From NCBI GenBank assembly GCA_037833965.1, contig AP031352.1, positions 7,296,501-7,360,500 on the forward strand: a stretch of 64,000 bases of DNA. The letters are read 5' to 3'. The translations under genes were made by a program, and so were the position numbers. The stretch comes from Marchantia polymorpha subsp. ruderalis. Lineage: Eukaryota > Streptophyta > Marchantiopsida > Marchantiales > Marchantiaceae. The notes under the pieces are model-generated. The model was given only the letters and a program-made list of their open reading frames with translations, did no database searches and was not told the DNA's origin. Numbering within the stretch: the stretch's first letter is position 1; each line of letters opens with the position of its first letter. Positions 1 through 12,087 of the stretch are shown one piece after another.

Positions 1-135
1 TTCTTCGGGAGAGCCGGGCTTTCGGATTGAAGAGAGGGCCTCCTCTCCGCGTTGAAGGAGATAGCAGGAGAGAAAGGAAGGGGCAGGTGCGTCCATCGTC
101 AGTCACGCTGCTGAACTTGCGACACGACTTGTGGA

Positions 136-3100
136 ATGGACTCCGCACACGAGGAACCGGAGCTTCCCTCCGCCATCCAGGACCTTGTCCAGCGTCTGGA
201 AGGACAAGGCGAGCCTTTAACGCAGCTACCCGATTTAAGCGGGCCAGAATTTCGGGAGTTCTTTCCGAAGCGTGCATCACTTTCGACAATCACAGGGTGG
301 CGAAGCCAAGTGCGCCTTCGAGTGCTGGAGGCAATCGGCAACTGCAACACCTTTGAGATTCTGGACGTGGAAGATATTATTTGGGGAGATATATCGAGGT
401 TGACGGCAAGCGAGTGGTAGCAAGTTTTCAGAGGTTTCAGTTCTAGCACCGATCTACAGTCGATAAGAGTTGGAGTAGCCACTACGAAGTTGGAATGGAG
501 ATCAGATGCGGAAGTGGAGAACTGGTGTTTACAGCTGGGGAGAATTCTGAATTCCTCTAGCGTAACAAAATTAGAACTGTGGAATTGCGGATTGAGTGCT
601 AGATGCTGGTTGAATCTCGCCTCAGGACTTCGAGGATATTCCGAGTCTAAAATCCAGTCTTTATATTTAAGATACGCGTGGGAGGACGCGAGTGCGGTGA
701 AGCATGTGGCTGAAATGATCAAGAGTACTCCTCTATTAGAAACGTTGAGTTTAATCTTCTCTGAGAAGGACATGGAGGACGGGACCGTCGGAATCCTGTC
801 CCAGGCGTTGATCCAGAGCTCGTCGTTGAAGGTATTGAATTTAGCACGCTCGGGGAAGTGGGCAGGGCCCTTGTTGCTGAAAGCATTGGCCGGAGACGAT
901 CGCAACCGATCCATTGAACGTCTTCGGCTAGAGGTCATTGATGGACTCGGAGACTGTTTAAGGGAAATTCTTATTTCCAACCCATCATTGAAGAAAGTGG
1001 AGTTGGCCCGCTCCCATATGAGTCCTGAGGAATGGCACCAGCTCGGGGAAGTCATACGTGACAATGCTATAGCGACAACTATACTTGCAAGGTTTTGGTT
1101 CGAACATGCGGAATGGAAGCCAATAGAAGCTCTTGCGTGTTCTGCTAGCTCCGATGTCAATGACCCCACACTGGAGCTTGACCTCTTCACTCGCGTGGAA
1201 GATGAAGTGATGTTATCATTACACCTATTAGGTAGTGTACTGCGCGGGGAAATCAAATCTTTAAAATCTCTGATTATATGGAAGGGATCTAAAAAAAGTA
1301 TCATTTTCAGTATCCTCCCCATGAATGGGAAAACTGGAGAAACTTCAGTCCAGAAGAGACTGGAATTATTTGTTCGAAGCCAAGTTCTTTCAAAGGGAGA
1401 ATGGGAGGAGCTGCTTCGGTGCATGCGAGGGAACCACCTCACTCACTTGGATTTGTCTGACTCCGAACTCGACGAGGAGGCGTTCAGGGACGTGATGGGA
1501 GTCCTGCAGGTGAACTTGGCTCTCCAGGAAATCGACGTCTCACGAACATCGTGGGCACGGGACGGAAAGGCGGCGCAGATTCAAGAGGCCCTGCAGCAGA
1601 ACAAGGAGCGGGCAGGCTACATGTCTGTGTTCCGAGAAGCCAACTTAACATTCGGAGATGCAAAAGCTGGCCGACTCTTCTTATGCGGCTCTCCTCGAGC
1701 AGGTAAGATGCGCTGTAAATTCTCAGTTTTTTCCTGAATGTACGCCAACAAGCGATCTTTGGTTTAACTTTTCTAAAACTAAGATTGACACTACAAATGC
1801 TATTTTGATTCATATATAATGATGCGTGTATACAAATAGTAACGGAAAGAAAAAAAATCAAATATGTAAATCATTGATTATGTAACTTAGATTATTTTGG
1901 TGATTTTTACTTTTTTCAATCAAATTTATCTTCACATATTGAATCAATATCATGTCATATTGTATTTCAAGAATATCAATTCAAAGCATTTGTGAAGATA
2001 TCGTTCATCACAAGTTCTGTATTTTGTGATTTGATGTCCAGGAAAAACTCAATTGCGTAAAACCTTGATGAGGATACAGCAAAGCTGGCTACAGAGAAGC
2101 AGTCCATTCAATAAATGGGAGGCATTGCGGAGGACCAAAGGGATTGAGGTGGAGTTTTTGCAAAACAATGACAAAATACAGATCTCAGTTTGGGATCTTG
2201 CAGGACAATGGATTTTCCGTACCCTTCAAACTTTACTCTTCCCTCAAACCAACAATTTCTGTGTTTTTGTTTTTGTGTATAGCCCCTTTTGTAAGAAAGG
2301 AAAGAAAACATCTTCAATCAAACCAGAATCTTGTTTCAGATGTGAGTTGGAGGAGTGGTTGAGTTTTATAACATCTAGCACTAAGGTCACGGGACATGAT
2401 CTTCCCCAAGTTATTGTTGTGATTTCTCACAAGGATAAAGCCATATCCAGCTCTTTGAGTTGGGCTCAGCCCATAGTGGAAGAATTGACTAAAAGATTCG
2501 CAAACTTTGTGGATCTTCGTCATATTCAAGAGTGTTTTCATGTGGATGCACGGAAGAAGAAGGAAGTTAGCTCTCTTAACAGACACATTTTTGACAATTT
2601 CCACAAGTTGTTGAGAGAAAAATCCCCACAGGTTCCTGAATTGTGTTTACAACTCACCTCTCTCTTAGTTACCAACACCAAGAAGAATAAAAGTTTTCCT
2701 TTGTGGTCATCTCAAAAGTTTTATGATTTCTGTGCTCCACAATTGACAAGCTTTGTTCCATCATCTTCTGCTCACTATGATAATCATTTCAAGATAATGA
2801 AATCTATTATATCCTATTTGAATGATGTTGGATCCATCATTTACATCCCCAACCTTGATTACATCATTGTCGATCCCAACTGGCTTACCAATACCTTCTT
2901 GGGTGAGCTGATAGCTCTGGGTCAAAACTTCCAAGCTCAAGAGTCAAAGTCGTCTTATCGAATGAGTTCATACGCAAGCAAGGACGGATTTGTGAGCGAG
3001 ATTGTCTTTGCTGGACTGATACAGAAGTTTTTGGGAAAGCAACCACGCTTTCAAAATGTGAACAGAAAGATGCTTGAAAGCATCCTCATCAATTTAGATT

Positions 3101-4978
3101 TGTGTTTCAAGCTGGAAGATACTTCTGAGTATTTCATTCCTTCCTTCATCCCTGAGCATGCAAGCAAGGAGGAACAGAATCGTGAAGATGGGGCGCACGC
3201 GGAGTCGATGTATTGGGAAAATAGATGTGACACTCCACAGTTTGTCGGCATACGAATTCAATGCAAAGATGAAAGAACAATGTCATTGATTGCTGCTTTT
3301 TTTCCACGCTTCCAGGTGAGGTTCAATCATGATTTCATAAACACAGTGAAAACATTGAATGTGTCAAGTTCTGATTGTAATTTGCGTATGATGAATAGAA
3401 TGCCTCTTTTCATAAATTGTAACATTATTCAAATGTTCAATTCAATATTTATTAAGTTTTCTACGATTGCAGATGTTCATGAGACTCAAGTTGATATATG
3501 AGATGGGTGTTTCCGAGGAGAATGTGACCTGTTCTCGACATTACCTGCGACTTTTCCTTGACGGACATCAGATATATATCGAGCACGTTCAAAGTGAAAA
3601 GTCCCCCAAATACGTAGATGTTCTGATGTTATGCTCGAGGCATAAGTCAAGGGAGGCGGCTATTACATACGTGAGGAAACATATCGTCCAGGAGTTGATA
3701 TCATTTTGCGCATCACCGAAAGGCTGTCCTGGGGTGGCGTTAGTGCTCGGTGTAATTCAAACATTTTGCGTGGAGATGTTGATTGAGAGTCATCTCAGAC
3801 GAGCCATTCTGGTCGAGAAGCTGAAATCGGACTTCATTCGTAGCATCAATGATAAACTTGAGGAAATGCCCTTGGAAAGATCGCAATTGATGGAGAAGGA
3901 AGAGTTGTTGCAGTTGATGGAGAAGGAAGAGTTGTTCAACTATGAGCAGTGTTGGCCTCCGATTGGAATGGACACCGGCGGAATATCCGAACTAGCAAGG
4001 GATTTGTTGTGGGAGAGCGATGTGGAAGCAGTTGTGAATGAGATTTTCCAGAATCGAATTCAACAATTGGAATCATTGCAGGAAGCTATAATTAGCATGG
4101 ACAATGATTTGGCTCAGTGTTATCCTGAAGCTGAAAACATGGTTAGCGACTTGAATCTCTCACAATTGAAAGATCTCAAATCACTCACATCCATGTGCTT
4201 GAGTCAGGTCAGCACAAGTGTGGAAAGTACTTCGACCCAACTTGTTGTGTTCAAGATTGAGCAACTAGGAGAAAAGATAGTACAAAAGCTTGATGGTTTG
4301 GATGAGAGGTTGAGATCAATGCAGAGCTCAATGGGACAGATACTCTCTGCGCAACAAGAAGTGCAGTCAAAGTTGAGCGTCTTCATGTCTAAGGTAGACA
4401 GGTGCATTGGCTATTTGCAAACGTTTCAGCAAGGGAAAACGCCTAAACGACCTTACGTTACGGACGATGTGGGACATTTATATAGGTTGAGTGCAGGTCT
4501 GCATGTTGGGAGAATTGTTCGATTACACTTGATGTGTGAGTCGGTGACTGGGTTTCACACTGTCAAAGATCAAGAAGGGTTGAAGTTACGATTGGATTTG
4601 GAGAAGTGGGAGTGGATTCGAAAAACTATCGAGATTTCATACAAAATCATATATTATGGTGCAAAGGCTGGACTGACTAAGTTCTTTGGGTTGGGCGAAG
4701 CGATTCCGGACTGGGCAGATTTGGAATCAGATATTGTTAATCTAGTTGGTATTAGCAGCGAAGATCGCATGGCAGTTCTAATAGGTGGGGAAAGCAAGGA
4801 GCTTCAAGAAGCATGGTTGAGGATTCAGCAAATTCTTGCGCCTCAGCTTTTAAATCGCTATTCTGAAATCTTCAAGTTGTATCAGGTGAAATCCGTGAGT
4901 TTAGAAAAAGGTGGGCATGCATGGGTGTGCGAGAAGTGCATGAATAAAGGCCTTCGCAGTGGAAGTTTGACATGTTAG
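136..4978 (+). CDS. LRR-Roc-COR (ROCO-like) GTPase protein, three exons, with one in-frame TAG
   Basis: Exons by eye: 136-1702, 2042-3315 and 3473-4978, joined at GT-AG introns that keep one frame (1448 residues). Residues 95-515 contain leucine-rich repeats of the ribonuclease-inhibitor style. The first intron splits the P-loop codon, and splicing restores GSPRAGKT (about residues 518-525). DLAGQ (574-578) is the G3 motif and SHKDK (about 651-655) is a G4-like motif, so this is a Ras-of-complex GTPase. A COR-like segment follows (about 775-830, with VDPNWL), then a helical region, a predicted coiled coil, and a Cys-containing tail (CEKC). The ATG at 136 is the first in frame. The oddity is TAG at 418-420 (codon 95): the frame is open for hundreds of codons on both sides, so this is either a recent nonsense allele, a readthrough site, or a sign that translation starts downstream (first in-frame ATG near 715). 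Family role: ROCO proteins are multidomain GTPases; the substrate here is unknown. Confidence 0.78.
3887..3937 (+). repeat. 27-bp tandem duplication inside the ROCO-like gene
   Basis: Two adjacent copies, 3887-3913 and 3914-3937 (the second three bases short), encode LMEKEELLQ then LMEKEELF. The duplication keeps the reading frame and lengthens a charged helix by nine residues. The copies differ only at the end, so it looks recent. Confidence 0.85.
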
Positions 4979-5827
4979 AATTTAGAAGAGGTTAGAATGC
5001 CACTATGCAATTGACAAGCATATGTTTAGACCCTCATGCAATATACAACTCTGCAAATTCTTCCTTGCAGTTTTCACAAGTAAGATTTCTTCTACAATTT
5101 TTGCCATCATGTCAATTGCACAGTTATGTTTCTGAAGATCAGTGTTTGGCTAAGCTATGAAGATGACTTTTTGAGGGTAGAGTGTTCATATTGTCTCGTT
5201 GCAAGTCTAACTATGATGAAAACCCTTCCGTTGAGACGCGAGGGTGGTCATGTTGTACGAAGTCAGCCATCAACACCCTCTGCTCTTCTTACTGCAGCGG
5301 TCCATCCACACTGATTTGACTGTGGACAAATGCACGCAGCTGAGTAAATGGAAAGTGGGACATCCGCGTCTTAAGACAGGGTCGTGTCTCTGTAAAAGTT
5401 GGTGCTGGCAATTGCACAGGAATCTTGATTGGAACAGGGAAAACGAGCAAATCCAGACAAAACATGTGTTGGCGGTAACAAGAAATTAACCACAGGACAT
5501 GGCAAATAACCAGATCTTGCTGTTTCTGTCTTCTTCTCTACCCAGCGATAAGCAATCAAAAGTGTTCTTAGCACGATCAAAATTCGATAACGATTTCATG
5601 TTTGTGGTCTAAAGACCTCCAAACTGTGCATGCATTCACATACTTGACAGCTGGGGTAGAAGAAAAATCATACCAGCAGTTGATAACCTCAAGTACTGGT
5701 ATCCTCTGTATACAGTTGATATCATAGTTAGTAATTTCCCAAAAAGCTTATCAGATTTTTCTGAACCTACAAGAAATTTACAATTATCTACACAACTGCT
5801 CTGGGTCACGCTTATTACACGCTTATC
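4979..5827. other. Intergenic flank between the ROCO-like gene and the inverted duplication
   Basis: I see no gene here. It contains the 3' flank of the ROCO-like gene and short unsupported frames only. Homology to the right arm starts near 5828, so this stretch lies outside the duplicated block. Confidence 0.6.
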
Positions 5828-6057
5828 GAGATATCTATACCTCTATAGACTACTGGGACTAATCCTACGATTGAAGGCATAAAGCTCTCCAACAACAGCT
5901 GTTTGATATTTCTATTTTCACTAACTACTACTACCTATAGCTATACACTACTAATGGACTAATCGTCCAATTCCATGAAGGCATGAAGCTTCTGGCAACA
6001 GCTGCCGCTTGATATATCTATTATCGCCATCGTCCTATGGATACATTGGTTACATTA

Positions 6058-9000
6058 TCAGTAGTAAGGTTCTTCAGGTCCGGATTGGTCTTGAAGAAAG
6101 GCTGTGATCGGCCCATGCACATCGTACGCTCGGTGCAGGCTCAGAGATAGGTCGAAATGTGCGTAGTGAGTACACTGACTGGGGCATAGTCTTTGTCAAG
6201 CTCATGAATTCCAGCGCACCTTTGGGAGGCGAGTATAAATCCTGCCCTCCGTAAAGCACCAACATCGGAAGGTCGCTGGGAATATTATTAGGCTCGTAAG
6301 TCGGAGCGTCGGTTTTGCCCTCGTATGCCAGCCCATTCAAGGCTGCGGACCCGTAGTCGAAGTGCTGAAAGGTATTCGTCGAGATTCCTGCATGCGAGCA
6401 GTTCACGCGATGATGTGAGACCTCAGTCCATGCTTCGCTCCAAAAGTATCAAATCCATGTGATATCTTGATCTAGCCTGCCTGCGTTACTTCCTTCTAAT
6501 CTCATCAAGATCGATAGTCCAGTTTACCCTGATGGAGGTGCTCGAGATTCTTGTACGACGTAACTCCATCCCATCCGCTGGTGAGCGAGAGCACACTCAG
6601 ACCCAGGCAAAAATCGGGGCCTTTATTATGTACATGCAGGCATAGAAACGAGAAACCAGTTCAGATTCCAATCTGATTCCACAAACAAATCAATCGACAG
6701 AAGAATATCGAGAAACCGAATCATCCCACGTGCCCATTTTTCTAAATCACTGGGAAAAACCGAATGAAGAAGGGATGGTCAGTCACCCGAGATGGCGAAC
6801 CGCAGACGAGAAGCGGGGCCGGTCAATGGAATGGCATCTAGATGAAACTCCCTGGGGAACCACGGATTAGTATTAGCTCCCGATCTTTCCTAACTTCACC
6901 AAATTCTTTTCATGGCTGCTGATGTGGACAGATGGAAGATACTCGATTTCACGTCAAGTCAGGCATGCTACTGATGCCATACTCACCTCGGAAAGTTGAA
7001 CGCACCAAGCCTGTTGTCGTGCCATTCGTCGTCGCTCGTGCCTAAGGCCTGTAATCACAATACAGCGGCAGTCATCGTCGATTGTTGATTGCAATCCCGT
7101 AGTCAGCACTATCAAGTCTAATATAATGAAACAGAAATGGAGAAGGCGGTCGGAAACCTCACCGAGGGAAATAGAATAGGATCCCAGGCTTGCAGGAACT
7201 CTGAAGTAGTCTTCCCCCGATAGAAAGCGGGAGCTATCAGAGTCAGAGTTTTCATGAGACTGGCGACGCCCGCGTTCGTTGCTGCGGCTGCCCCGACTGC
7301 AGCGCTCTGCATACATCCATCCAAGCATCCAAGCAGTCACGGCAAATAAGCTTGAGCTCGAAGCCCGAAAGTGGATCTTACCTGTAGGGAGGAAGAAAAT
7401 CACGTAATGAATACATTCACGCACCAGAGAGACGCCTACGTAATGCACTCTGGATCCAGTCTCTTCGCTGATGTATGCCAGCAGCTTCGGAACGTCGTGC
7501 TCTACGTGCTGAACCCAAGTCAAGTTCCAGTACGCCTGCATGGTCGTATCCTTCCTGTCAGTCATTAGCAAGAGCTAGAAATACTTGCAAAAACGCCACA
7601 CAAATGCTTTGAATCGTCAATTTCCAAGCGAAAATCACAAAAAAAACGGGAGGCTCGTGTTGCACGTACAGCATCGCTGGGAAGCTTACTCCCAGCGATG
7701 CTCGTGGCTCCAGAGCGTCGCCAGCTCGTGACCGATCCACACATCGAAGCCCTGGTCCAAGAACCTGAGCGGGAGCAAAGTGTCGTTCTCGGTGGCCGCG
7801 GGCGTGAACCAGCTGTCCCCGTTGAGAAGCTCGTGGTGCAGGAGCAGAACCGGGTCCCGGTCGACGAGATCTGCATTTCGGGTTCGAGTCCGAGGTTGCT
7901 CTCGGCCATTGCTGCTAGTAAGTCCCCTCCTTGCAATGTTCGGCGAGGACAAGCCACGTGGACATTCAGCACTGGAACTGGAAGTAGATCCTCCTGACCC
8001 ATTCGGTGAAGAGCTCGTTGACGATGGTGGCGAGCCTCCGTATCCGGATCCACCAAGTGGTGGGGAGAGAGCAGATGTTGATGGTCCTGACGATCCCTCT
8101 CCGTAATTCCCTGCACCTGGTGGAGAGTTCGATTCTGAAGGAGTGGGAGGAGAGTAGAAAGGCGGCGGTGTGGATCCTCCTCCATATGGCTCCGTACCAG
8201 GAGGACTCGGTGCTCCATATCCGCCAGAGGCAGGAGGAGGGTTGAAGGACGTGGGAGATAGAGATCCTCCTCCTATTGCGCCGGCACTTGGTGGTGAGTT
8301 CCTAGAACCGGCGGGACTGGGTGCCCCATATCCAGCGGCTGCCGGGGGAGAGTAAGTCGATGGAGCTGAGTTGGATCCTCCATATGTGCTTGCGCCTGTA
8401 GGAGCTCCGTATCCACCAGGTGGAGAGTAGAAGGACGACGGCGGAGATGGTACTCCATATGCGCCTTCACTTGGAGGCGAGGAGGAGGACGGAAGACTGG
8501 AACCTCCATATCCACCAGGTGGAGAGTAGGAGGACGACGGCGGAGATGGTCCTCCATATGCTCCTTCACCTGGAGGCGAGGAGGAGGAAGGAGGAGGACT
8601 TGGAGATGGTGGACTGTCTGACCTGCTGCTAGGACTTGTGTACGAGGGTACAGCCTCAGGAGCTGGCCGTGGTTTCTTGAACCCAGGGAAGGGCCTCTTG
8701 TGCTTGTGCTTATGTTGGAGCTCTGGCTCCAGCCATTCCCACACAGACTTATCCAGGTTGCCCCGAGGTATAACACGATGCAGACGAAGCATGTAACCAT
8801 CATCGGAATATACCTGCGAATGTACACAAATCACACATACACCGAGCATGTTCAGGTATCTTCTGGTTTCACAATATCATGTCTTCCTAAAACATGCCAA
8901 AGCAAAAGCGAATGTTGCAGTTTATTTGTCACTACTCTGCTTTAGAACACTGATGAGTCGAGCCGACAGAGTATCTATTAGCAATTAAGACCACTAACCT

Positions 9001-9169
9001 CATGCTCTTCGCAATTGTATCCTCGAGGAAATACATGAACCTCGATGAAGGTCAACGACGCAGGCGCATCCATCTCCAGCATCTCGACGCATTGGCTCAC
9101 AACAGCCAGAGTAGAAACTAGAGTAGCTAGTGACAGCCAGGATAATAAGGGCCGATTGCTCGACCCCAT
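6058..9169 (-). pseudogene. Left copy of proline-rich acid lipase gene (disrupted)
   Basis: Exons equivalent to the intact right copy are 9169-8999, 8813-7670, 7535-7425, 7306-7163, 7048-6987, 6851-6787, 6620-6528 and 6387-6058. Exon 1 gives the same signal-like N-terminus (MGSSNRP...) and exon 2 the same Pro/Ser/Gly-rich insert. Exon 2 is 1144 nt against 1140 in the right copy: a 4-nt gain within a perfect hairpin (7670-7702) shifts the frame and creates TAA at 7686-7688. In exon 8, five bases are missing relative to the right copy just before the codons for the catalytic His, so the C-terminus is read out of frame (ending at 6074). One of the paired Cys residues in exon 7 is also Phe here. 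Splice sites still look sound, so it may be transcribed. I call it a pseudogene; a truncated secreted proline-rich product ending at 7686 is the alternative. Confidence 0.85.
7670..7702. repeat. Perfect 13-bp hairpin with inverted 7-nt loop in lipase pseudogene
   Basis: Arms at 7670-7682 and 7690-7702 are perfect reverse complements around the loop agcttac. The intact right copy (16958-16986) has only an imperfect palindrome here, and its loop lies in the opposite orientation relative to the gene. The left copy is 4 nt longer. Confidence 0.9.
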
Positions 9170-10195
9170 TGTTCTCAGTTGGCTGACGATGCACGAACTG
9201 TCGTACACTTGGTGTTGATGACTTTGACACACAACTGATTGACAGAAATGCGATAATACAGGTTTGCTGATAAAATTGAGCTTTAGGCAACGATAGAAAT
9301 TGCAAATGTATGCTGTATCTTGAAAAGATACTGATTGATCACCACCTTGCCTCTTTATAGCTGTCACCCGAGGCTTCAGACCAACGTAACCTTCTCTCAA
9401 CCGCAAAATCAACTGCTTTTGAAATTTGTCCTTAACAAGAATCGTCAGATATCCTCTCAACCGTTTTCATGGAGTCCAGATCTGGCGTAAGAAGTACACG
9501 TTGCGGTTTGACAGCTACTAGCCGTAAACAAATGTCTCTTCATCCTCCCATGCGAGCCTGAGATGGATCGGTCCAAAATACGCCTGCATTGAAATTACCA
9601 ATCGTTCAAAAAAATTGATTAGATTTCAAATGTTTTGAACCAATGAAAACTTGAAGTAGGTGGTTGTTTCTTCGGAGTGAATTCAGCTGCTGGTATCTCC
9701 TGGATCCAAAATAGGTAAATGGACGAGGTCCTTGTGTGAATTCAGCTAGAGTATACATTGGCAGGCACTCCTTGTCCTGCTGACAAATCCGAGTCAAAAG
9801 ATAAATAACGCATATTCGAATTACGCCACTTGCGTTTCTCACCGTTCTCGCCATGCCGTTGCACAACAGATATGTCGTGACAATGCTTAAATATCGGATT
9901 GACTCGAGACATTGGCATGACATTCTTCTGCTCGGCTACAAATTCTCAGCTCGAGCTAGCGGGAATATACTTGCAACAACGACAAGTTGCATGCAGTGCC
10001 CGTTGCAAGTTAATGAGTTTCCTTCGTAAAAATTATTTGTTGCGAAACCGATGTCCCATTTCTCTATCTACCGCTATGACTCGGATGGTCACCTTGCAAA
10101 TGCGAACACAAACGTGTCAACGCGCATCACAATATCTGAATATTTCATTCGATTTCAAACTCGCCACCATGAAATTGGAGTTTAGAACCTCACTG
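9170..10195 (-). other. Upstream region of left lipase copy (inside the inverted arm)
   Basis: Non-coding as far as I can see. It matches 14486-15481 in reverse complement. It contains the segment that recurs in degraded form twice in the spacer (10936-11040 and 12088-12365). Short open frames here are present in both arms but show no family resemblance. Confidence 0.6.
9351..9360 (-). promoter_or_regulatory. TATA-like box of left lipase copy
   Basis: The minus strand reads CTATAAAGAG about 190 nt upstream of the ATG at 9169. The homologous site of the intact right copy reads CATAAAGAGG (15291-15300), so the T needed for TATAAA is lost there. Distance to the ATG leaves room for a leader of about 160 nt. 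Promoter function is inferred from sequence only. Confidence 0.4.
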
Positions 10196-10935
10196 TTCGT
10201 TTCTTGTGATACGTGTATCAAGCTCCTTAGAATTTCTGGAGGATGTGCACCTAGAGCGTGGTAAATTCAATGCATCCACTCGGCTCGACTTCGGCAACTT
10301 GTGTAACATCATCGTAACATTGCTGGCCCAGAAGACTCTGTGCATATTTGAAAACTTCGTTTCAAATGAAAAGCAAATAAGCATTGGTCTGTGCATTTCT
10401 TTTTTGTAATTTGGCCGCGCAAGGTGAGCTCCTATTTCTCTCTATGCTGCTCCAGTCCATCGTTCACAGACGATAAACCTCGACTTTCCACATCGTCACG
10501 AAGTCAGCTTTCCAGTGAGACAAGGTCATCGTGATCAAGGACTCCATCAGCTCCATGAGAACTGGGGGCGATGGTTGAGAGAATAAAACTAAGAACAAAA
10601 TGGTTACGACAGCTGCACCCGATGGGTTGGATAATCTACAGGAATCTACAGAGATGCCACCATGCGTCGTGCACAGTGGCATCTCTGGGCGTCCCCATAA
10701 GTGCCACTTTGCCCTTTAATAGAACCTCCGATTATCGAAAGCTCTTCAAGCAGTCGCGGTGAGGGAAGGAAAAATTTGACTCGCCAGGGTGAGCATTGCG
10801 GCTGCAATTGTGCTGGATTCCCAGATGAAGGTGGGGGGAAGTGGAAAGAGGTGATGTATATATCAGCTCGATGAGTTAGACGTCGCTGAGTGTAGCCAAC
10901 TTTCTCTATCATTCTTCCCGATAAACTTATTCTCT
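10196..10935. other. Spacer, left part: no gene recognised
   Basis: Single-copy stretch beyond the inner edge of the left arm. It contains a hairpin with 11-bp arms (10650-10660 and 10676-10686, loop 15 nt). Small frames on both strands look like chance openings. Confidence 0.5.
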
Positions 10936-11040
10936 GGGAAGACGAGGAGTGCATGCCAACGTATACTCTGACTGAATCCAGAGAAGGAGCTCTTCGGCTA
11001 CCAATATTCGAACCAGGAGATACCAGCAGCTGAATGCACT
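10936..11040 (+). repeat. Degraded third copy of the lipase upstream region
   Basis: Matches the reverse complement of 9660-9775, including GGAGTGC, the GTATACTCT block and CAGGAGATACCAGCAGCTGAA, and so also the right arm near 14890-15000. It is not followed by lipase coding sequence. It is best read as a promoter-region relic from an earlier duplication. Confidence 0.75.
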
Positions 11041-11185
11041 GCAGCTGACTTCACTTTGGAAGTATAATCTAATTTCCTGTATGCTGACCTTGGTGGAGAA
11101 TAATCCTTACTGTAGTGTATTGAACACCGTTACTGTTAACGCAAAATGTCAAAGCTAAAGGGTGGAGATAGAGCTGGTGTGGACC

Positions 11186-11335
11186 GCCTGGCATCGGGCC
11201 CGGGCGGGCAGAGCTCGCGTTCCCCCGAAAGTGGGGAGCCCTTAGTGACGAGCGTCCCTGGCCCGCAGCCCGACCTCCCGCTTCTACCAGGGAGGGCCGC
11301 CCCGCTCCCGGGGAGCCCTTAGTGGCGAGGGTCGC
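11186..11335. repeat. GC-rich module cluster, copy A
   Basis: A very GC-rich patch in AT-richer DNA. It contains GGGGAGCCCTTAGTG twice (near 11233 and 11310) and a 36-bp core (11263-11298) that recurs inverted at 11956-11991. Open frames across it reflect base composition. I do not recognise the family. Confidence 0.75.
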
Positions 11336-11914
11336 TGCACCAGTGTAATGTCTAGTGAATGTTCTCAGGTTGCCCCGGACGTTACGAGCCATTCAATCCA
11401 GTTCAAGGAGAACTCCAACTCCATTGGAGAACTCTCTGGGGCCTCTCTCTGGGGCCTCTCTCTGTCCTGGGAGAAAAGCTTTGGAATCTCGGGACAAGGC
11501 ATGCTCGAATTAATCCCGTGAGGGTAGAATCTCTAACTAAAGCCAATTTTGACTCTGTTCACAAAACTGTGAACTATTTTGGATTCTTCCACTTTTAAAA
11601 ACAAAATTGCAAAAATTGTGACCATGAGATTTTTTTGAAATAAAATTTATGATTTGAGCTTTTTCACTGATATTGTTACCACTTTGTACTTTTGCGTTTG
11701 TTTAATCCTTCATTATAAGTTCCCTTATGATGATATAATGCATGAATAGACTTACTTAAATGTAGAACTTGAAGAGAAGTAAGAAGAAAAGAAGGCTTTA
11801 GGAAAAAAAAGACTTAATTTTTGTTGGGAGAAGAAGAGGTGAGTCCCCAAAGATGCTCAAAGTTTTGTAAAGGAGGAGAAAAAAAATACAGAGTACAAGT
11901 TCCCTGCGGGGAAG

Positions 11915-12087
11915 GGAGGCTGCGAGGGAGCCCGATGTTCGAGCGGGAGCGGGACGGCCCTCCCTGGTCGAAGCGGGAGGTCGGGCTGCGGACCAGGGGT
12001 TGGGCTCCGGGCCAGGGACCCCCTGGCATCGGCCCGGGCGGGCAGAGCTCGCGTTCCCCGAAAGTGGGGAGCCCTTAGTGACCAGGG
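11915..12087. repeat. GC-rich module cluster, copy B (partly inverted)
   Basis: It carries the copy A core in inverted orientation (11956-11991), followed by the copy A leading module in direct orientation (GGGCGGGCAGAGCTCGCGTT, then GGGGAGCCCTTAGTG near 12066). Modules are therefore shuffled, not simply duplicated. Each GC-rich patch lies beside a lipase-upstream relic. Confidence 0.75.

Larger units (their letters stand above)
5828..10195 (-). repeat. Left arm of a large inverted duplication
   Basis: Read as the reverse complement, this segment matches 14486-19025 from the inner boundary (GAGGTTCTAAACTCC, near 14486 and complement of 10181-10191) through the upstream region, all eight lipase exons, their introns and the 3' flank, to about TATAGATATCT (complement near 5828). 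Introns align as well as exons, so the duplication was of genomic DNA. The two arms point head-to-head, and transcription of the two gene copies diverges. Confidence 0.9.

Noticed and set aside
416..430. A 15-nt GT...AG stretch that contains the in-frame TAG of the ROCO-like gene and is divisible by three
   Set aside because: Far shorter than any spliceosomal intron I know in plants; kept only as a coincidence beside the nonsense-codon finding.
99..1442. 447-codon open frame on the minus strand opposite exon 1 of the ROCO-like gene
   Set aside because: A shadow frame: the opposite strand has clear LRR homology, and the antisense translation resembles nothing.
7698..8632. Several open frames antisense to the proline-rich exon (also 16305-16880)
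   Set aside because: They arise from the repeated Pro/Ser/Gly codons; both strands of such repeats stay open.
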